Assembly: GCF_026011735.1 (NCBI RefSeq)
Contig: NZ_BRVN01000003.1
Location: 1 to 64,000 of the forward strand
DNA from: Dietzia sp. NCCP-2495
GTDB lineage: Bacteria; Actinomycetota; Actinomycetes; Mycobacteriales; Mycobacteriaceae
DNA length: 64,000 nucleotides
Direction of reading: 5' to 3'
Shown here: in pieces, positions 34,046-42,345 of the stretch
How the letters are laid out: each line of letters begins with the position of its first letter
How positions within the stretch are numbered: position 1 is the stretch's first letter
Position numbers and translations under genes: made by a program
The notes under the pieces: generated by a model
The model's database searches: none
Seen by the model: the letters and a program-made list of their open reading frames with translations, nothing else
What the model was told of the DNA's origin: nothing

Positions 34046-35053
34046 ATGATCGGCGTCTATGTCCACAACCGTGGGCGGGGACACCTGAACCGCGTGCTGC
34101 CGGTCGTCGCCGCTCTCCGTGACAGCGGGGAAGCGGTGACGATGTTGCTGGCCGGCCCGTTCGACGAGCGGACCCGGCCGCGTGGGTCCAGTGTGGTTCA
34201 CCTGCCCGCGACCCGGGAAGAGGTCGGGCCGGAACCCGACGACATCGATCTGTCCGCCCGCCGCGCCGCCGTGACCTGGATCGACCGGATGCGCCCCAGG
34301 ACGGTCTGGGTGGACGGTCCCCCCGCCATGTCATTGGCCGCGCGTATGACCGGGACGCCCGTGGTGAGCACCCTGCCACCGGGGCTGCGTGACGACGAGC
34401 CGCACGTCCTGCGGTGCCGCGCCGCCGAGACCCTGCTGGCGGCGTGGCCGCCGGGCGCGCATCCGACCACCGTCGCGGGCACGCGGGGCCGGGTGCGTGA
34501 GGTCGGGGGGATCTCCCGGTTCGAGCGGCGCGGTCGGGAGCGGACGCCTCGTCGTCGTCGGCCCCGGGTGGTCCACCTCAACAGTGCCGGGCCGAGCGGT
34601 GACCATCGCTTCTGGCGGGCGGTGCGCTCCACGGCGCAGCGACTGGGCGTCGCCGAGTGGGTCGAGGTGGGCGGCCCGGACGGCGTGTGGCGCGAGGACC
34701 CGTGGGACGAGCTCACCTCTGCAGACGTAGTGGTGACGTGCGCGGGACAGGCCTCTGTTGCGGACGCGGCCTGTTGTGACGTGCCGATGGTGGTGGTCCC
34801 CCGCCGGCACGAGTACGGCGAGCAGGACGCCACCGCTGGCGCCCTGGGCGCGCACGAAGGCGCGGTCGTGTTGCGCTACGGCGACGGCCCTACCGCTGTA
34901 GCGCACGCCGTGTGTGACCAGGTGACCCGCTCCCTGGATCAGGCGTCCGGGGGGATCCGCGACAGCTGGGGAGTGGACGGTGCGGCCTCGCGCGCGGCGG
35001 AGGTCATCAGGTCGGCGACGACGACCACGACGAGGACCGCCGTCTCGCGCTGA
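34046..35053 (+). CDS. MurG-like glycosyltransferase (GT28/GT-B)
   Basis: A 335-residue GT-B-fold protein. N-terminal VHNRGRGHLNRVLPVVAALRDSG is the Gly-His acceptor loop; C-terminal SADVVVTCAGQASVADAACCDVPMVVVPRRHEYGEQ is the nucleotide-sugar site seen in MurG and related transferases (both shown in part). The middle has an Arg-rich linker (RFERRGRERTPRRRRPRV). The acceptor and donor are unknown; a cell-envelope glycolipid role is inference. A GAGGGG sequence lies upstream of the ATG. Confidence 0.72.
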   Translation: MIGVYVHNRGRGHLNRVLPVVAALRDSGEAVTMLLAGPFDERTRPRGSSVVHLPATREEVGPEPDDIDLSARRAAVTWIDRMRPRTVWVDGPPAMSLAARMTGTPVVSTLPPGLRDDEPHVLRCRAAETLLAAWPPGAHPTTVAGTRGRVREVGGISRFERRGRERTPRRRRPRVVHLNSAGPSGDHRFWRAVRSTAQRLGVAEWVEVGGPDGVWREDPWDELTSADVVVTCAGQASVADAACCDVPMVVVPRRHEYGEQDATAGALGAHEGAVVLRYGDGPTAVAHAVCDQVTRSLDQASGGIRDSWGVDGAASRAAEVIRSATTTTTRTAVSR

Positions 35054-35225
35054 TCTCCCAGCGTCCTGGTTAGATTGGTAAATTCTCACTTTCGCCTGCG
35101 GCGCCGTTATTTTCCCTGCTTAGTGGCTTGATCAGTCCTCGACATGTGTCCGTCCACTCCGATTTGCGGTCGACGAGCCGACCAACGCTGCAAGGATCAC
35201 ACTGTGGACTTCGAACTGGAATTCC

Positions 35226-35246
35226 AGCGCCCACCGCGGGGGCGCT
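35226..35246 (+). other. Leader hairpin before the WhiB gene
   Basis: AGCGCCC pairs with GGGCGCT around a 7-nt loop, 25 nt upstream of the start codon and just before the ribosome-binding site. It could tune translation. No function is established. Confidence 0.4.
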
Positions 35247-35271
35247 TCCGGCTCGTCGGAACGGAGACGTG

Positions 35272-35550
35272 ATGCCCAGGTACAGGAACCTCGAACCCAC
35301 CGCCGACTTCTGGTCGTGGCGTGACGCCGCCGCCTGTATCGGATACGAGGATCTCTTCTACAGTCTCGAGGACGAGGTGAAGGGTGAGCGGCGGAAGAAA
35401 GAGAATGAGGCCAAAGAGGTCTGCGCCGTCTGTCCGGTGCTCGATACCTGTAGAATCTTCGCGTTGGAGACCAAGGAGCTCTATGGGGTCTGGGGCGGCC
35501 TGACCGAGGCAGAACGGCACAGGATCGCCGGCCGGCACCGCACCGGGTAG
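35272..35550 (+). CDS. WhiB-family iron-sulfur regulator
   Basis: A 92-residue Wbl protein, a 4Fe-4S redox- or NO-sensing partner of the principal sigma factor in actinobacteria. The four cluster cysteines are C22, C51, C54 and C60 (spacing Cx28Cx2Cx5C). The GVWGG turn (69-73) and a basic C-terminus (RHRIAGRHR) follow. The ATG at 35272 with GGAGACGTG upstream is chosen; a longer frame upstream lacks family similarity. A relatively AT-rich leader (about 35064-35120) likely holds the promoter. The subtype cannot be fixed. Confidence 0.92.
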   Translation: MPRYRNLEPTADFWSWRDAAACIGYEDLFYSLEDEVKGERRKKENEAKEVCAVCPVLDTCRIFALETKELYGVWGGLTEAERHRIAGRHRTG

Positions 35551-35557
35551 GTGGCGC

Positions 35558-36781
35558 TCACAATGCGTGCTGCTTCCTGGCGCGGTGGTGTCGCAGGGCG
35601 GTGACGAGGCCGGATCGCGGTCCCACGTGGTCGTCGTAGGTTCGCGGCTCGCCGTCGAACATACGCTCCGACCGAGTCTCGTGCGCGTCATCCGCGGTCG
35701 CCCGCAGGAACCGGTCCGGCAGCGAGAGTCGCGCGATCGTGCGCCAGGACTGCCAGTACTGCTTGTACAGGGGGCCGCTCGTGTACGGCAGGTCCCACCG
35801 GCGGCACACGTCCTGCACCTTCACCGACATCTCCGCGTAGCGGTTCGACGGCAGGGTCGGGAACAGGTGGTGCTCGATCTGGAACGACAGGTTCCCCGAC
35901 ATGAAGTGCATCAACCGGTTGCCCGTGAAATTCGCCGAGCCCAACATCTGTCGTAGGTACCACTGCGCCTGGGTCTCGTTCTCCAGGTCGGCGAGGGTGA
36001 ACTTGTCCGCACCGTCGGGGAAGTGGCCGCAGAAGATGACCGCGTTCGACCACAGGTTGCGGATCACGTTGGCGGTGGCGTTGGCGGTCAGGGTGGTCTT
36101 CCAGTCGCCGCCGGAGAGCATCGGCCACCACACGTAGTCCTTGCCCACCTGTCGCCGAGCCTTGCGCAGGAACTGACCGATCCGGCGCTTCTGTTCGGGC
36201 CACCCCGAGGAGTTGATGGTGCCCGGGGCGATCTCCAGGTGCTGGACACCCACTCCCCACTGGAACGCGAACGCGAGCATGGTGTTCCAGACGATGTTCA
36301 GGCCGAACGCCGGATGCCACGGCTGGTCGCGGGTCACCCGGACCACGCCGTATCCCACGTCATCGTCCATCCCGACGATGTTCGTGTACTTGTGATCGTG
36401 ATAGTTGTGGGTGGCCTTCCAGTGTTCGGACGTGCCCACGATGTCCCACTCCCACGTGGTGGAGTGGATCTCGGGATCGTTCATCCAGTCCCACTGCCCG
36501 TGCATCACGTTGTGCCCGAGCTCCATGTTCTCGATGATCTTCCCGGCCGCGAGGAGGCCGGTGCCCAGAACCCAGGCCGGCCGGTGTCCGGAGAACAGGA
36601 GCACGACGCGGCCGCTGGTGACCAGTCCGCGCTGGAGGGCGATGGTCCGGCGAACATACCGGCGGTCCTGCTCGCCCAGTGAGTCCAGGACCTCCGTCCG
36701 GATCGCGTCGAGCTCCGCACCGATCGCCTCGACGTCCTCGGCGCTGAGATGGGCGTAGTCCTCGACATTCGAAACGGCCAT
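35558..36781 (-). CDS. Fatty-acid desaturase, DesA3-like (copy 2)
   Basis: A 407-residue paralogue of the desaturase at 27113, with the same four histidine clusters ([46 protein letters not shown]) and the same [19 protein letters not shown] start. In the second box the spacing is HNYHDH where copy 1 has HNFLHH; both keep an HxxxHH-like set (HNYHDH gives HxxHxH). It probably introduces a delta-9 double bond in stearoyl-CoA. It is convergent with whiB, ending 8 bp from it. Confidence 0.89.
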   Translation of the reverse strand: MAVSNVEDYAHLSAEDVEAIGAELDAIRTEVLDSLGEQDRRYVRRTIALQRGLVTSGRVVLLFSGHRPAWVLGTGLLAAGKIIENMELGHNVMHGQWDWMNDPEIHSTTWEWDIVGTSEHWKATHNYHDHKYTNIVGMDDDVGYGVVRVTRDQPWHPAFGLNIVWNTMLAFAFQWGVGVQHLEIAPGTINSSGWPEQKRRIGQFLRKARRQVGKDYVWWPMLSGGDWKTTLTANATANVIRNLWSNAVIFCGHFPDGADKFTLADLENETQAQWYLRQMLGSANFTGNRLMHFMSGNLSFQIEHHLFPTLPSNRYAEMSVKVQDVCRRWDLPYTSGPLYKQYWQSWRTIARLSLPDRFLRATADDAHETRSERMFDGEPRTYDDHVGPRSGLVTALRHHRARKQHAL

Positions 36782-36861
36782 GGTCGAACGGTACGGCGCA
36801 ATGTCGACGATGTCGACCGCCGGTCGTGGTCGGCGACCAATTGCCCGGATTGGCGAGTCGG

Positions 36862-36890
36862 CTTTCAGATCGACTGCCGACGCTTATGCT
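36862..36890 (+). promoter_or_regulatory. Candidate gluA promoter giving a leaderless mRNA
   Basis: TATGCT at 36885-36890 resembles a -10 box, with a weak -35-like CTTTCA at 36862-36867 (17-bp spacing). The start point would fall at or next to the gluA ATG (36897), which has no Shine-Dalgarno. Leaderless transcription is therefore likely but inferred. Confidence 0.45.
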
Positions 36891-36896
36891 TCCCTC

Positions 36897-37634
36897 ATGG
36901 CACTGGTCGAGATCTCAGGCGTTAATAAGCACTTTGGTGACTTCCACGCCCTCAAGGACATCAACCTGTCTATCGAACAGGGTGAGGTCGTGGTGGTGAT
37001 CGGCCCCTCGGGCTCGGGCAAATCGACGTTGTGTCGCACCATCAACCGCCTGGAGACGTTCGACGAGGGAAGCATCACCATCGACGGTAAGCCGCTGCCC
37101 CAGGAGGGTAAGGCGCTGGCCAAGCTGCGTGCTGACGTGGGCATGGTCTTCCAGTCGTTCAACCTCTTCGCTCACAAGACCATCCTCGAGAACGTGACGC
37201 TGGGGCCGATCAAGGTCCGTAAGCAGAACAAGGCCGAGGCGAACAAGCGCGCGATGGAGCTCCTCGACCGGGTCGGCGTGAAGCACCAGGCCGAGAAGTA
37301 CCCGGCCCAGCTGTCCGGCGGTCAGCAGCAGCGCGTCGCGATCGCCCGGTCCCTGGCGATGGACCCCAAGGTCATGCTGTTCGACGAGCCCACCTCGGCG
37401 CTCGATCCCGAAATGATCAACGAGGTCCTGGACGTCATGACCGGACTCGCCAAGGGCGGCATGACGATGGTCGTGGTGACCCACGAGATGGGCTTCGCCC
37501 GGAAGGCCGCCGACCGCGTGATCTTCATGGCGGACGGCGAGCTCGTCGAACAGGCCACTCCTGAGGAGTTCTTCACCAACCCGAAGAGCGATCGCGCCAA
37601 GGACTTCCTCTCGAAGATTCTCACCAACGAGTGA
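36897..37634 (+). CDS. gluA: Amino-acid ABC transporter ATPase (GluA-like)
   Basis: A 245-residue ATP-binding subunit of a polar amino-acid (glutamate/glutamine-type) importer. Walker [11 protein letters not shown]-loop MVFQSFNLF, signature LSGGQQQR, Walker [15 protein letters not shown] and the switch His in VVTHEMGFA are all intact. It is the first gene of a gluABCD order as in Corynebacterium. It has no visible Shine-Dalgarno and a -10-like box directly upstream. Confidence 0.92.
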   Translation: MALVEISGVNKHFGDFHALKDINLSIEQGEVVVVIGPSGSGKSTLCRTINRLETFDEGSITIDGKPLPQEGKALAKLRADVGMVFQSFNLFAHKTILENVTLGPIKVRKQNKAEANKRAMELLDRVGVKHQAEKYPAQLSGGQQQRVAIARSLAMDPKVMLFDEPTSALDPEMINEVLDVMTGLAKGGMTMVVVTHEMGFARKAADRVIFMADGELVEQATPEEFFTNPKSDRAKDFLSKILTNE

Positions 37635-37695
37635 CCGTCCGCCGACGGTCCCCGAACCACACCCTCCCCACCAACCCATCCATTGAGGAGAACTC

Positions 37696-38517
37696 ATGAA
37701 CATCCGACGGATCGGAGCGGCCACCGCGGCCGCGGTCATGGCACTCGGACTCACCGCCTGTGGCGGTTCTGACGGCGGGGACGGAGGGGAGTCCTTCAAG
37801 GTCGGCATCAAGTTCGATCAGCCCGGCATGGGTCTGAAGGAGGGCAACGAGTACACCGGCTTCGACGTTGACGTCGCCAAGTACGTCGCCGACAAGCTCG
37901 GCCACTCCGAGGACAGCATCGAGTGGGTCCAGTCCCCCTCCGGGCAGCGTGAGACGCTGCTGGAGACCGGGCAGGTCGACATGATCATCGCGACCTACTC
38001 CATCACCGACTCCCGCAAGGAGAAGGTCGACTTCGCCGGCCCGTACTTCATCGCCGGCCAGGACCTGCTGGTCCGCGCCGACGACAGCTCGATCTCCGGC
38101 CCCGAGGACCTGGACGGCAAGCGACTCTGCTCGGTCACCGGCTCGACCTCGGCCCAGAACGTGCAGGAGGAGGTGCCGGGCGTCAACCTCCAGGAGTTCG
38201 GGACCTACTCGGAGTGCGTCTCGGCGCTGGTCTCCAACGCGGTCGACGCACTGACCACCGATGACACGATCCTCGCCGGCTACGCCGCGCAGCCCCAGTA
38301 CGAGGGCAAGCTCAAGGTCGTCGGCAACACCTTCTCGGAGGAGCGCTACGGCATCGGTATCGCCAAGGGCAAGACCGAGATGTGCGAGCAGATCAACGAG
38401 GCCATCACCTCGATGGTCGACGACGGCAGCTGGGACGCCGCGGTCGAGGAGAACCTCGGGCCGGCCGACTTCACGCCGGGCGAGGGCAACCCGCCCACCC
38501 CGGACGCCTGCGCCTGA
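37696..38517 (+). CDS. gluB: Glutamate-type ABC transporter substrate-binding lipoprotein
   Basis: A 273-residue family 3 solute-binding protein with a signal peptide and lipobox LTAC (Cys22), then SFKVGIKFDQPGMGLKEGNEYTGFDVDVAKYVA (in part), the ligand-contact regions VDMIIATYSITDSRKEKVDFAGPYFI and LCSVTGSTSAQNV, and a C-terminal ILAGYAAQPQYEGKLKVVGNTFSEERYGIGI stretch. It captures the amino acid outside the membrane and passes it to GluC/GluD. GAGGAGA precedes the ATG. Confidence 0.92.
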   Translation: MNIRRIGAATAAAVMALGLTACGGSDGGDGGESFKVGIKFDQPGMGLKEGNEYTGFDVDVAKYVADKLGHSEDSIEWVQSPSGQRETLLETGQVDMIIATYSITDSRKEKVDFAGPYFIAGQDLLVRADDSSISGPEDLDGKRLCSVTGSTSAQNVQEEVPGVNLQEFGTYSECVSALVSNAVDALTTDDTILAGYAAQPQYEGKLKVVGNTFSEERYGIGIAKGKTEMCEQINEAITSMVDDGSWDAAVEENLGPADFTPGEGNPPTPDACA

Positions 38518-38592
38518 TCCGATCGTCAACGGTCATCGCGCCGTCGCCGAGGCGGCGGCGCGGTGGCCCGGACACCTCAGGGAAGGTGGACA

Positions 38593-39255
38593 ATGGGCGA
38601 CCTGTTCGCTGAATACGACGTACTCGGGGCCGTCTGGGTCACGATCCAGCTCTCGGTCCTGGGCACCATCGGCGCGCTGATACTGGGGATGATCATCGCG
38701 GTCCTGCGCGTGTCCCCGGTGGCGGTGCTGCGCCTGATCGGTACGTCCTACGTCAACACGTTCCGGAACCTGCCGCTGACTCTGCTCATGGTGTTCAGCA
38801 TCCTGGGGCTGTCCTTCATCATGCAGCTCTCGGTGTCGGACGACTTCGCCCGCAACGCCTTCTGGTGGGCGGCGATCATGCTCGCCGTCTACCACGCCGC
38901 CTATATCTGTGAGGCGCTGCGCTCGGGCGTCAACACCGTTCCGGTGGGGCAGGCCGAGGCGGCCCGGGCGATCGGCCTGGGTTTCGGCCAGTCGCTGCGC
39001 GAGGTGATCCTGCCGCAGGCGTTCCGCGGGGCGATCGCACCGCTGGGCTCCGTGATCATCGCCCTCATCAAGAACTCCACCGTCGCCGCGGTGATCGGTG
39101 TCGGTGACTCCGCGGGTCTGATGCAGATCATCACGGAGAACGAGGGCGCCAGCCTCCCGATGTTCTTCTTCTTCGCCATGGTGTTCGTGGTCCTGACCCT
39201 GCCGATCGGCCTGGGCACCACGAGCCTGTCCCGGAAGCTGGCGGTGAAGCGATGA
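38593..39255 (+). CDS. gluC: Amino-acid ABC transporter permease GluC
   Basis: A 220-residue HisMQ-type permease with about five helices and the EAA loop EAARAIGLGFGQSLREVILPQAFRGAIAPL (in part) that docks on GluA. The ATG at 38593, preceded by AAGGTGGACA, gives the family N-terminus; an in-frame ATG 30 nt upstream lacks a ribosome-binding site. The stop overlaps the gluD start by 4 nt. Confidence 0.9.
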   Translation: MGDLFAEYDVLGAVWVTIQLSVLGTIGALILGMIIAVLRVSPVAVLRLIGTSYVNTFRNLPLTLLMVFSILGLSFIMQLSVSDDFARNAFWWAAIMLAVYHAAYICEALRSGVNTVPVGQAEAARAIGLGFGQSLREVILPQAFRGAIAPLGSVIIALIKNSTVAAVIGVGDSAGLMQIITENEGASLPMFFFFAMVFVVLTLPIGLGTTSLSRKLAVKR

Positions 39256-40082
39256 GCACCCAGACCGTACTGTTCGACGCCCCCGGCCCCAAGGCTAGGG
39301 TTCGTCACGCGATCCTCACCGTCGTCGGCATCCTCATCGCGCTCGCGATCGCCTACGTGGTCTACCTCAAGTTCGACGAGGCGAACCAGCTCCAGGGCTA
39401 CATGTGGTCGCCGTTCTTCACCGACTCGTCGGTGTGGACCTCGTACATCATCCCGGGGCTGAAGGGGACCTTCACGGCCGCGGGTATCTCGATCGTCCTC
39501 GCCGTGGTCTTCGGGCTGCTGTTCGGTATGGGCAGACTCTCCCCGATCGGCCCGGTCCGCTGGTTCTGCAGTGTGATCGTAGAGTTCTTCCGCGCGGTCC
39601 CTGTGCTGCTGATGATGGTGTTCGCCTACTTCGGCTTCTTCGCCACCTCGGACATCGTCCCCAATCAGCACGCCCCGCTGGCCGCCGTCGTCACGGGCCT
39701 GACCCTCTACAACGGTGCGGTGATCGCGGAGCTGGTCCGCTCGGGCGTCCACGGTCTTCCGAAGGGACAGTCGGAGGCCGGCTACTCGGTCGGTCTGACC
39801 CCTGGTCAGGTCCTCCGGTCGATCCAGTTGCCCCAGGCGCTCACGGCCATGCTGCCCGCGCTCGTCGGTCAGCTCGTCGTGGTGCTGAAGGACTCGGCAC
39901 TGGGCTACGGCATCACGTACCTGGAGCTGCTCAACTGGTCCAAGACCCTCGGCTCGGCGTACGCCAATACCGTCCCGGCGTACATCGTGGCGGGCATCCT
40001 GTTCATCATCATGAACTACTCGCTCACCAAGTTCGCGGTGTACCTCGAGGGCCGGTTGAAGAAGCGCCGCGCCAAGTCGTAG
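39252..40082 (+). CDS. gluD: Amino-acid ABC transporter permease GluD
   Basis: A 276-residue second permease of the importer, with HisMQ-type helices and the EAA loop SEAGYSVGLTPGQVLRSIQLPQALTAMLPAL (in part). The N-terminal extension (ARVRHAILTVVGILIALAIAYVVYLKF) adds one helix, as in corynebacterial GluD. The ATGA overlap with gluC couples translation. The operon ends in a strong hairpin at 40091-40129. Confidence 0.9.
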   Translation: MSTQTVLFDAPGPKARVRHAILTVVGILIALAIAYVVYLKFDEANQLQGYMWSPFFTDSSVWTSYIIPGLKGTFTAAGISIVLAVVFGLLFGMGRLSPIGPVRWFCSVIVEFFRAVPVLLMMVFAYFGFFATSDIVPNQHAPLAAVVTGLTLYNGAVIAELVRSGVHGLPKGQSEAGYSVGLTPGQVLRSIQLPQALTAMLPALVGQLVVVLKDSALGYGITYLELLNWSKTLGSAYANTVPAYIVAGILFIIMNYSLTKFAVYLEGRLKKRRAKS

Positions 40083-40090
40083 CCGCACAG

Positions 40091-40129
40091 AGAAGTGCCC
40101 CACCGGAATCGTTCCGGTGGGGCACTTCT
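40091..40129 (+). terminator. Perfect 18-bp-stem terminator after gluD
   Basis: An 18-bp perfect stem (40091-40108 with 40112-40129) closes on a TCG loop. It starts 8 nt after the gluD stop codon. A short T-containing stretch follows (CGTTG). It probably also protects the 3' end. Confidence 0.92.
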
Positions 40130-40175
40130 CGTTGCGCTCGCGGCGCGGGCGCGTCAGGCGTTGACCAGGGTCAGA

Positions 40176-40952
40176 TCACTTCGGGGGCATGACGATGCCG
40201 CCGTCGACGCGGACGGTCTGCGCGTTGACGTACGGGTTGGACAGCAGCTGCATGACCATGGAGGCGAGCTCGTCGCCGGTGCCGAGACGCTTGGGGAACA
40301 GGACGTTCTCGCCGAGCTTGGCCTTGAACGCCTCGGAATCCGGGCCCTCGCCGTAGATCGGGGTGTCGATGAGGCCGGGGGCGACGGTGTTGACGCGGAT
40401 GCCGGCGGCCGACAGGTCGCGGGCGACGGGCAGGGTCATGCCGACGATGCCGCCCTTGGAGGCGGAGTAGGCGGCCTGGCCGATCTGGCCCTCGAACGCG
40501 GCGACGGAGGCCATGTTGACGATGGAGCCCTTCTGGCCGTCGGCGTCGGGCTCGTTGACGCTCATCTTGGTGGCGGCCAGTCGCAGCATGTCGAACGAGC
40601 CGATGAGGTTGATGTCGATGACCTTGCGGAACGCGTTGATGTCGAACGCGGACGAGTACTCACCGTCGCGGCCGATGGTGCGCTGCGCCCAGCCGATGCC
40701 GGCGGAGTTGACGAGGTAGCGCAGCGGGCCCAGCTCGAGGGCGGCGGCCACGGCGGCCTCGTTCTGCTCGGTCTTGGTCACGTCGACGGACACGAAGACG
40801 CCGCCGACCTCCTTGGCGAGGGCCTCGCCCTTCTCGGCGTTCATGTCGGCGATGACGACCTTCGCGCCCTCGGCGGCCAGCTGACGGACGACGGCGGCGC
40901 CGATGCCCGACGCACCGCCCGTGACGATCGCACTTGCTCCAGAGATATCCAT
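40176..40952 (-). CDS. SDR-family 3-hydroxyacyl-CoA dehydrogenase-like protein
   Basis: A 258-residue classical short-chain dehydrogenase: TGGASGIGAA cofactor loop, VIADMN at the end of beta-2 (NAD-type Asp), NSAGIG, the Ser of NMASVAAFEGQIG, and YSASKGG catalytic Tyr/Lys. The insert around QRTIGRDGEYSSAFDINAFRKVID and the ending resemble HSD17B10-type 3-hydroxyacyl-CoA dehydrogenases used in beta-oxidation. It is monocistronic, convergent with gluABCD. Confidence 0.86.
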   Translation of the reverse strand: MDISGASAIVTGGASGIGAAVVRQLAAEGAKVVIADMNAEKGEALAKEVGGVFVSVDVTKTEQNEAAVAAALELGPLRYLVNSAGIGWAQRTIGRDGEYSSAFDINAFRKVIDINLIGSFDMLRLAATKMSVNEPDADGQKGSIVNMASVAAFEGQIGQAAYSASKGGIVGMTLPVARDLSAAGIRVNTVAPGLIDTPIYGEGPDSEAFKAKLGENVLFPKRLGTGDELASMVMQLLSNPYVNAQTVRVDGGIVMPPK

Positions 40953-41024
40953 GAGTGCACGGTAACAAGCAAAGGTGATCGATACGGCCTGTACGTCGGG
41001 TCAGCCCCGGATCAGCCCCGGATC

Positions 41025-41522
41025 TCAGGCGCCCCCGGGCACGTTGACGTCCCAGCGGATGCCGACCCTGTCCTTGACCTGTCCGTACAGATCGCCCCAC
41101 GGTGCCTTCTCGAACGGCATGCCGGTGGTGCCGCCGCCGTCGAGGACCTTGGCGATGAACGCGCGGGCCTCGTCCTCGGCGTCGTAGGTGAGGAGGAACG
41201 AGTACACGTCGCTGGCGAGGACGGGAAGGTTGTCGCCCATGCCGTCGCCGCCGGCGAGGCTGAAGGTCGGCGAGGTCATGGTGCCGTGCGCGACCGCGCC
41301 GGGCGGCGGGGTGAAGGGGAAGCCCTCCATCGACGGCATCGCGTCGTAGGTCTGGATCTCGAGTTCGCCGCCGAACAGGTCGGCGTAGTAGCGCAGCGCC
41401 TCGGAGGCATTGCCGGGGAAGGAGATGTAGGGGGTGCTGGTGGCGGACGCGGGTGATCCTCTCGCCGTTGTGGCGGGCCGACGCCGGTCGCGCCGCCCGG
41501 GTATGACGTTAGTGGCCGTCAC
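41025..41522 (-). CDS. PhnB-like VOC protein; start codon uncertain
   Basis: Glyoxalase-fold PhnB/YjdN-type domain: TPYISFPGNASEALRYYADLFGGELEIQTYDAMP (in part), TSPTFSLAGGDGMGDN, KAPWGDLYGQVKDRVGIRWDVN. The natural start for this family (M-x-TPYISFPGNA) falls where the DNA reads TCC GCC ACC, so no ATG, GTG or TTG is present there. The nearest in-frame start is the GTG at 41522, adding about 30 Arg/Pro-rich residues without family likeness and without a Shine-Dalgarno. A lost start codon is a real alternative. Confidence 0.65.
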   Translation of the reverse strand: MTATNVIPGRRDRRRPATTARGSPASATSTPYISFPGNASEALRYYADLFGGELEIQTYDAMPSMEGFPFTPPPGAVAHGTMTSPTFSLAGGDGMGDNLPVLASDVYSFLLTYDAEDEARAFIAKVLDGGGTTGMPFEKAPWGDLYGQVKDRVGIRWDVNVPGGA

Positions 41523-41566
41523 CGTCGGCGGAAAGGGTTCCGGCCCTGTGGGAATCCGTGGGTTTC

Positions 41567-42181
41567 TTACGACGACGACGACGGATTCCCGCCGCCGACC
41601 GCCGTGCCCGTCGGCTCTCGACCGGACAGCGCGAGGAGCCGGGTTCGGGCGTCGGCACCCAGGGGGACTGCACGCGCCTGGCCCAGGGCGTCGAAGGCTC
41701 GCATGAGTTCCACGACGTCGCGGGCGTGCTCGTTCAGCCACGCGGCGAGGTCGGCCGTCTCGGGGTGATCCCAGGTCTCGGGTGCCAGGTCGTGTGCGTG
41801 CACGACGAGTTCGAATACGCGCAGCGCGAGCAGGTCGCCCACGGGGATCTCGGCGAGGCGATGGGGTACGAGCGCCTCGGCGTCGGGGGCCTTGGCGAGT
41901 CGCTTGCGCAGCCCGGCGGAGGTGCGGTGGAGCGCGGGGACGGGCTTGTCACCGGCGTGGTCGGCGGTGCGGGTCCAGTCGATCTCCGAATCCGCCTCGT
42001 TCGTGAAGTACGCGGCGTAGCGCAGGCCGCCGCCGAGGACGTGGTTGGCGCAGTCGCGGCGGGTCCAGCCGGGGCACGCGGCGCAGTCGCCGTCGAGGCC
42101 GGCGGCCAGGGCGCGGCCGAACAGTGAGGTGGCGCGGTCGAGCACGTCGAGGTGATCGCGGGGGATGGGCGTGGGGCTCAT
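41567..42181 (-). CDS. TIGR03086-family (DinB-like, maleylpyruvate isomerase N-domain) protein
   Basis: A 204-residue actinobacterial four-helix-bundle protein. CPGWTRRDCANHVLGGGLRYAAYF and VFELVVHAHDLA carry the conserved Trp/His positions of the mycothiol-dependent maleylpyruvate isomerase N-terminal/DinB superfamily. The exact function is unknown; mycothiol-dependent transfer is possible. The C-terminus is a Gly/Ser tail. It is divergent from htpG. Confidence 0.78.
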   Translation of the reverse strand: MSPTPIPRDHLDVLDRATSLFGRALAAGLDGDCAACPGWTRRDCANHVLGGGLRYAAYFTNEADSEIDWTRTADHAGDKPVPALHRTSAGLRKRLAKAPDAEALVPHRLAEIPVGDLLALRVFELVVHAHDLAPETWDHPETADLAAWLNEHARDVVELMRAFDALGQARAVPLGADARTRLLALSGREPTGTAVGGGNPSSSS

Positions 42182-42345
42182 GGGCTGCCTCCGGAATGTC
42201 TGACCCTCACAGTAGGTTTATCGTCATGGCGCCGACAACCGTGCGCCCGATCCAGTCCGACCCCGGTCGGCCCGACACGAGCCCGGTCGACCGCGGTTGC
42301 CACGACCGTGACCTTCCTGACGTTGAGAAAGGACCCTCCACAGCC

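Noticed and set aside
31784-34201. 805-codon open frame on the minus strand
   Set aside because: It lies antisense to the cyclase and DJ-1 genes and has high-GC shadow composition (Gly/Arg/His runs) without any domain. The real minus-strand gene there is only the LmeA-like 32647-33372.
42124-42345. N-terminal extension of HtpG (74 codons)
   Set aside because: The extension overlaps the divergent DinB-like gene and is not Hsp90-like. The ATG at 42346 with a ribosome-binding site fits.
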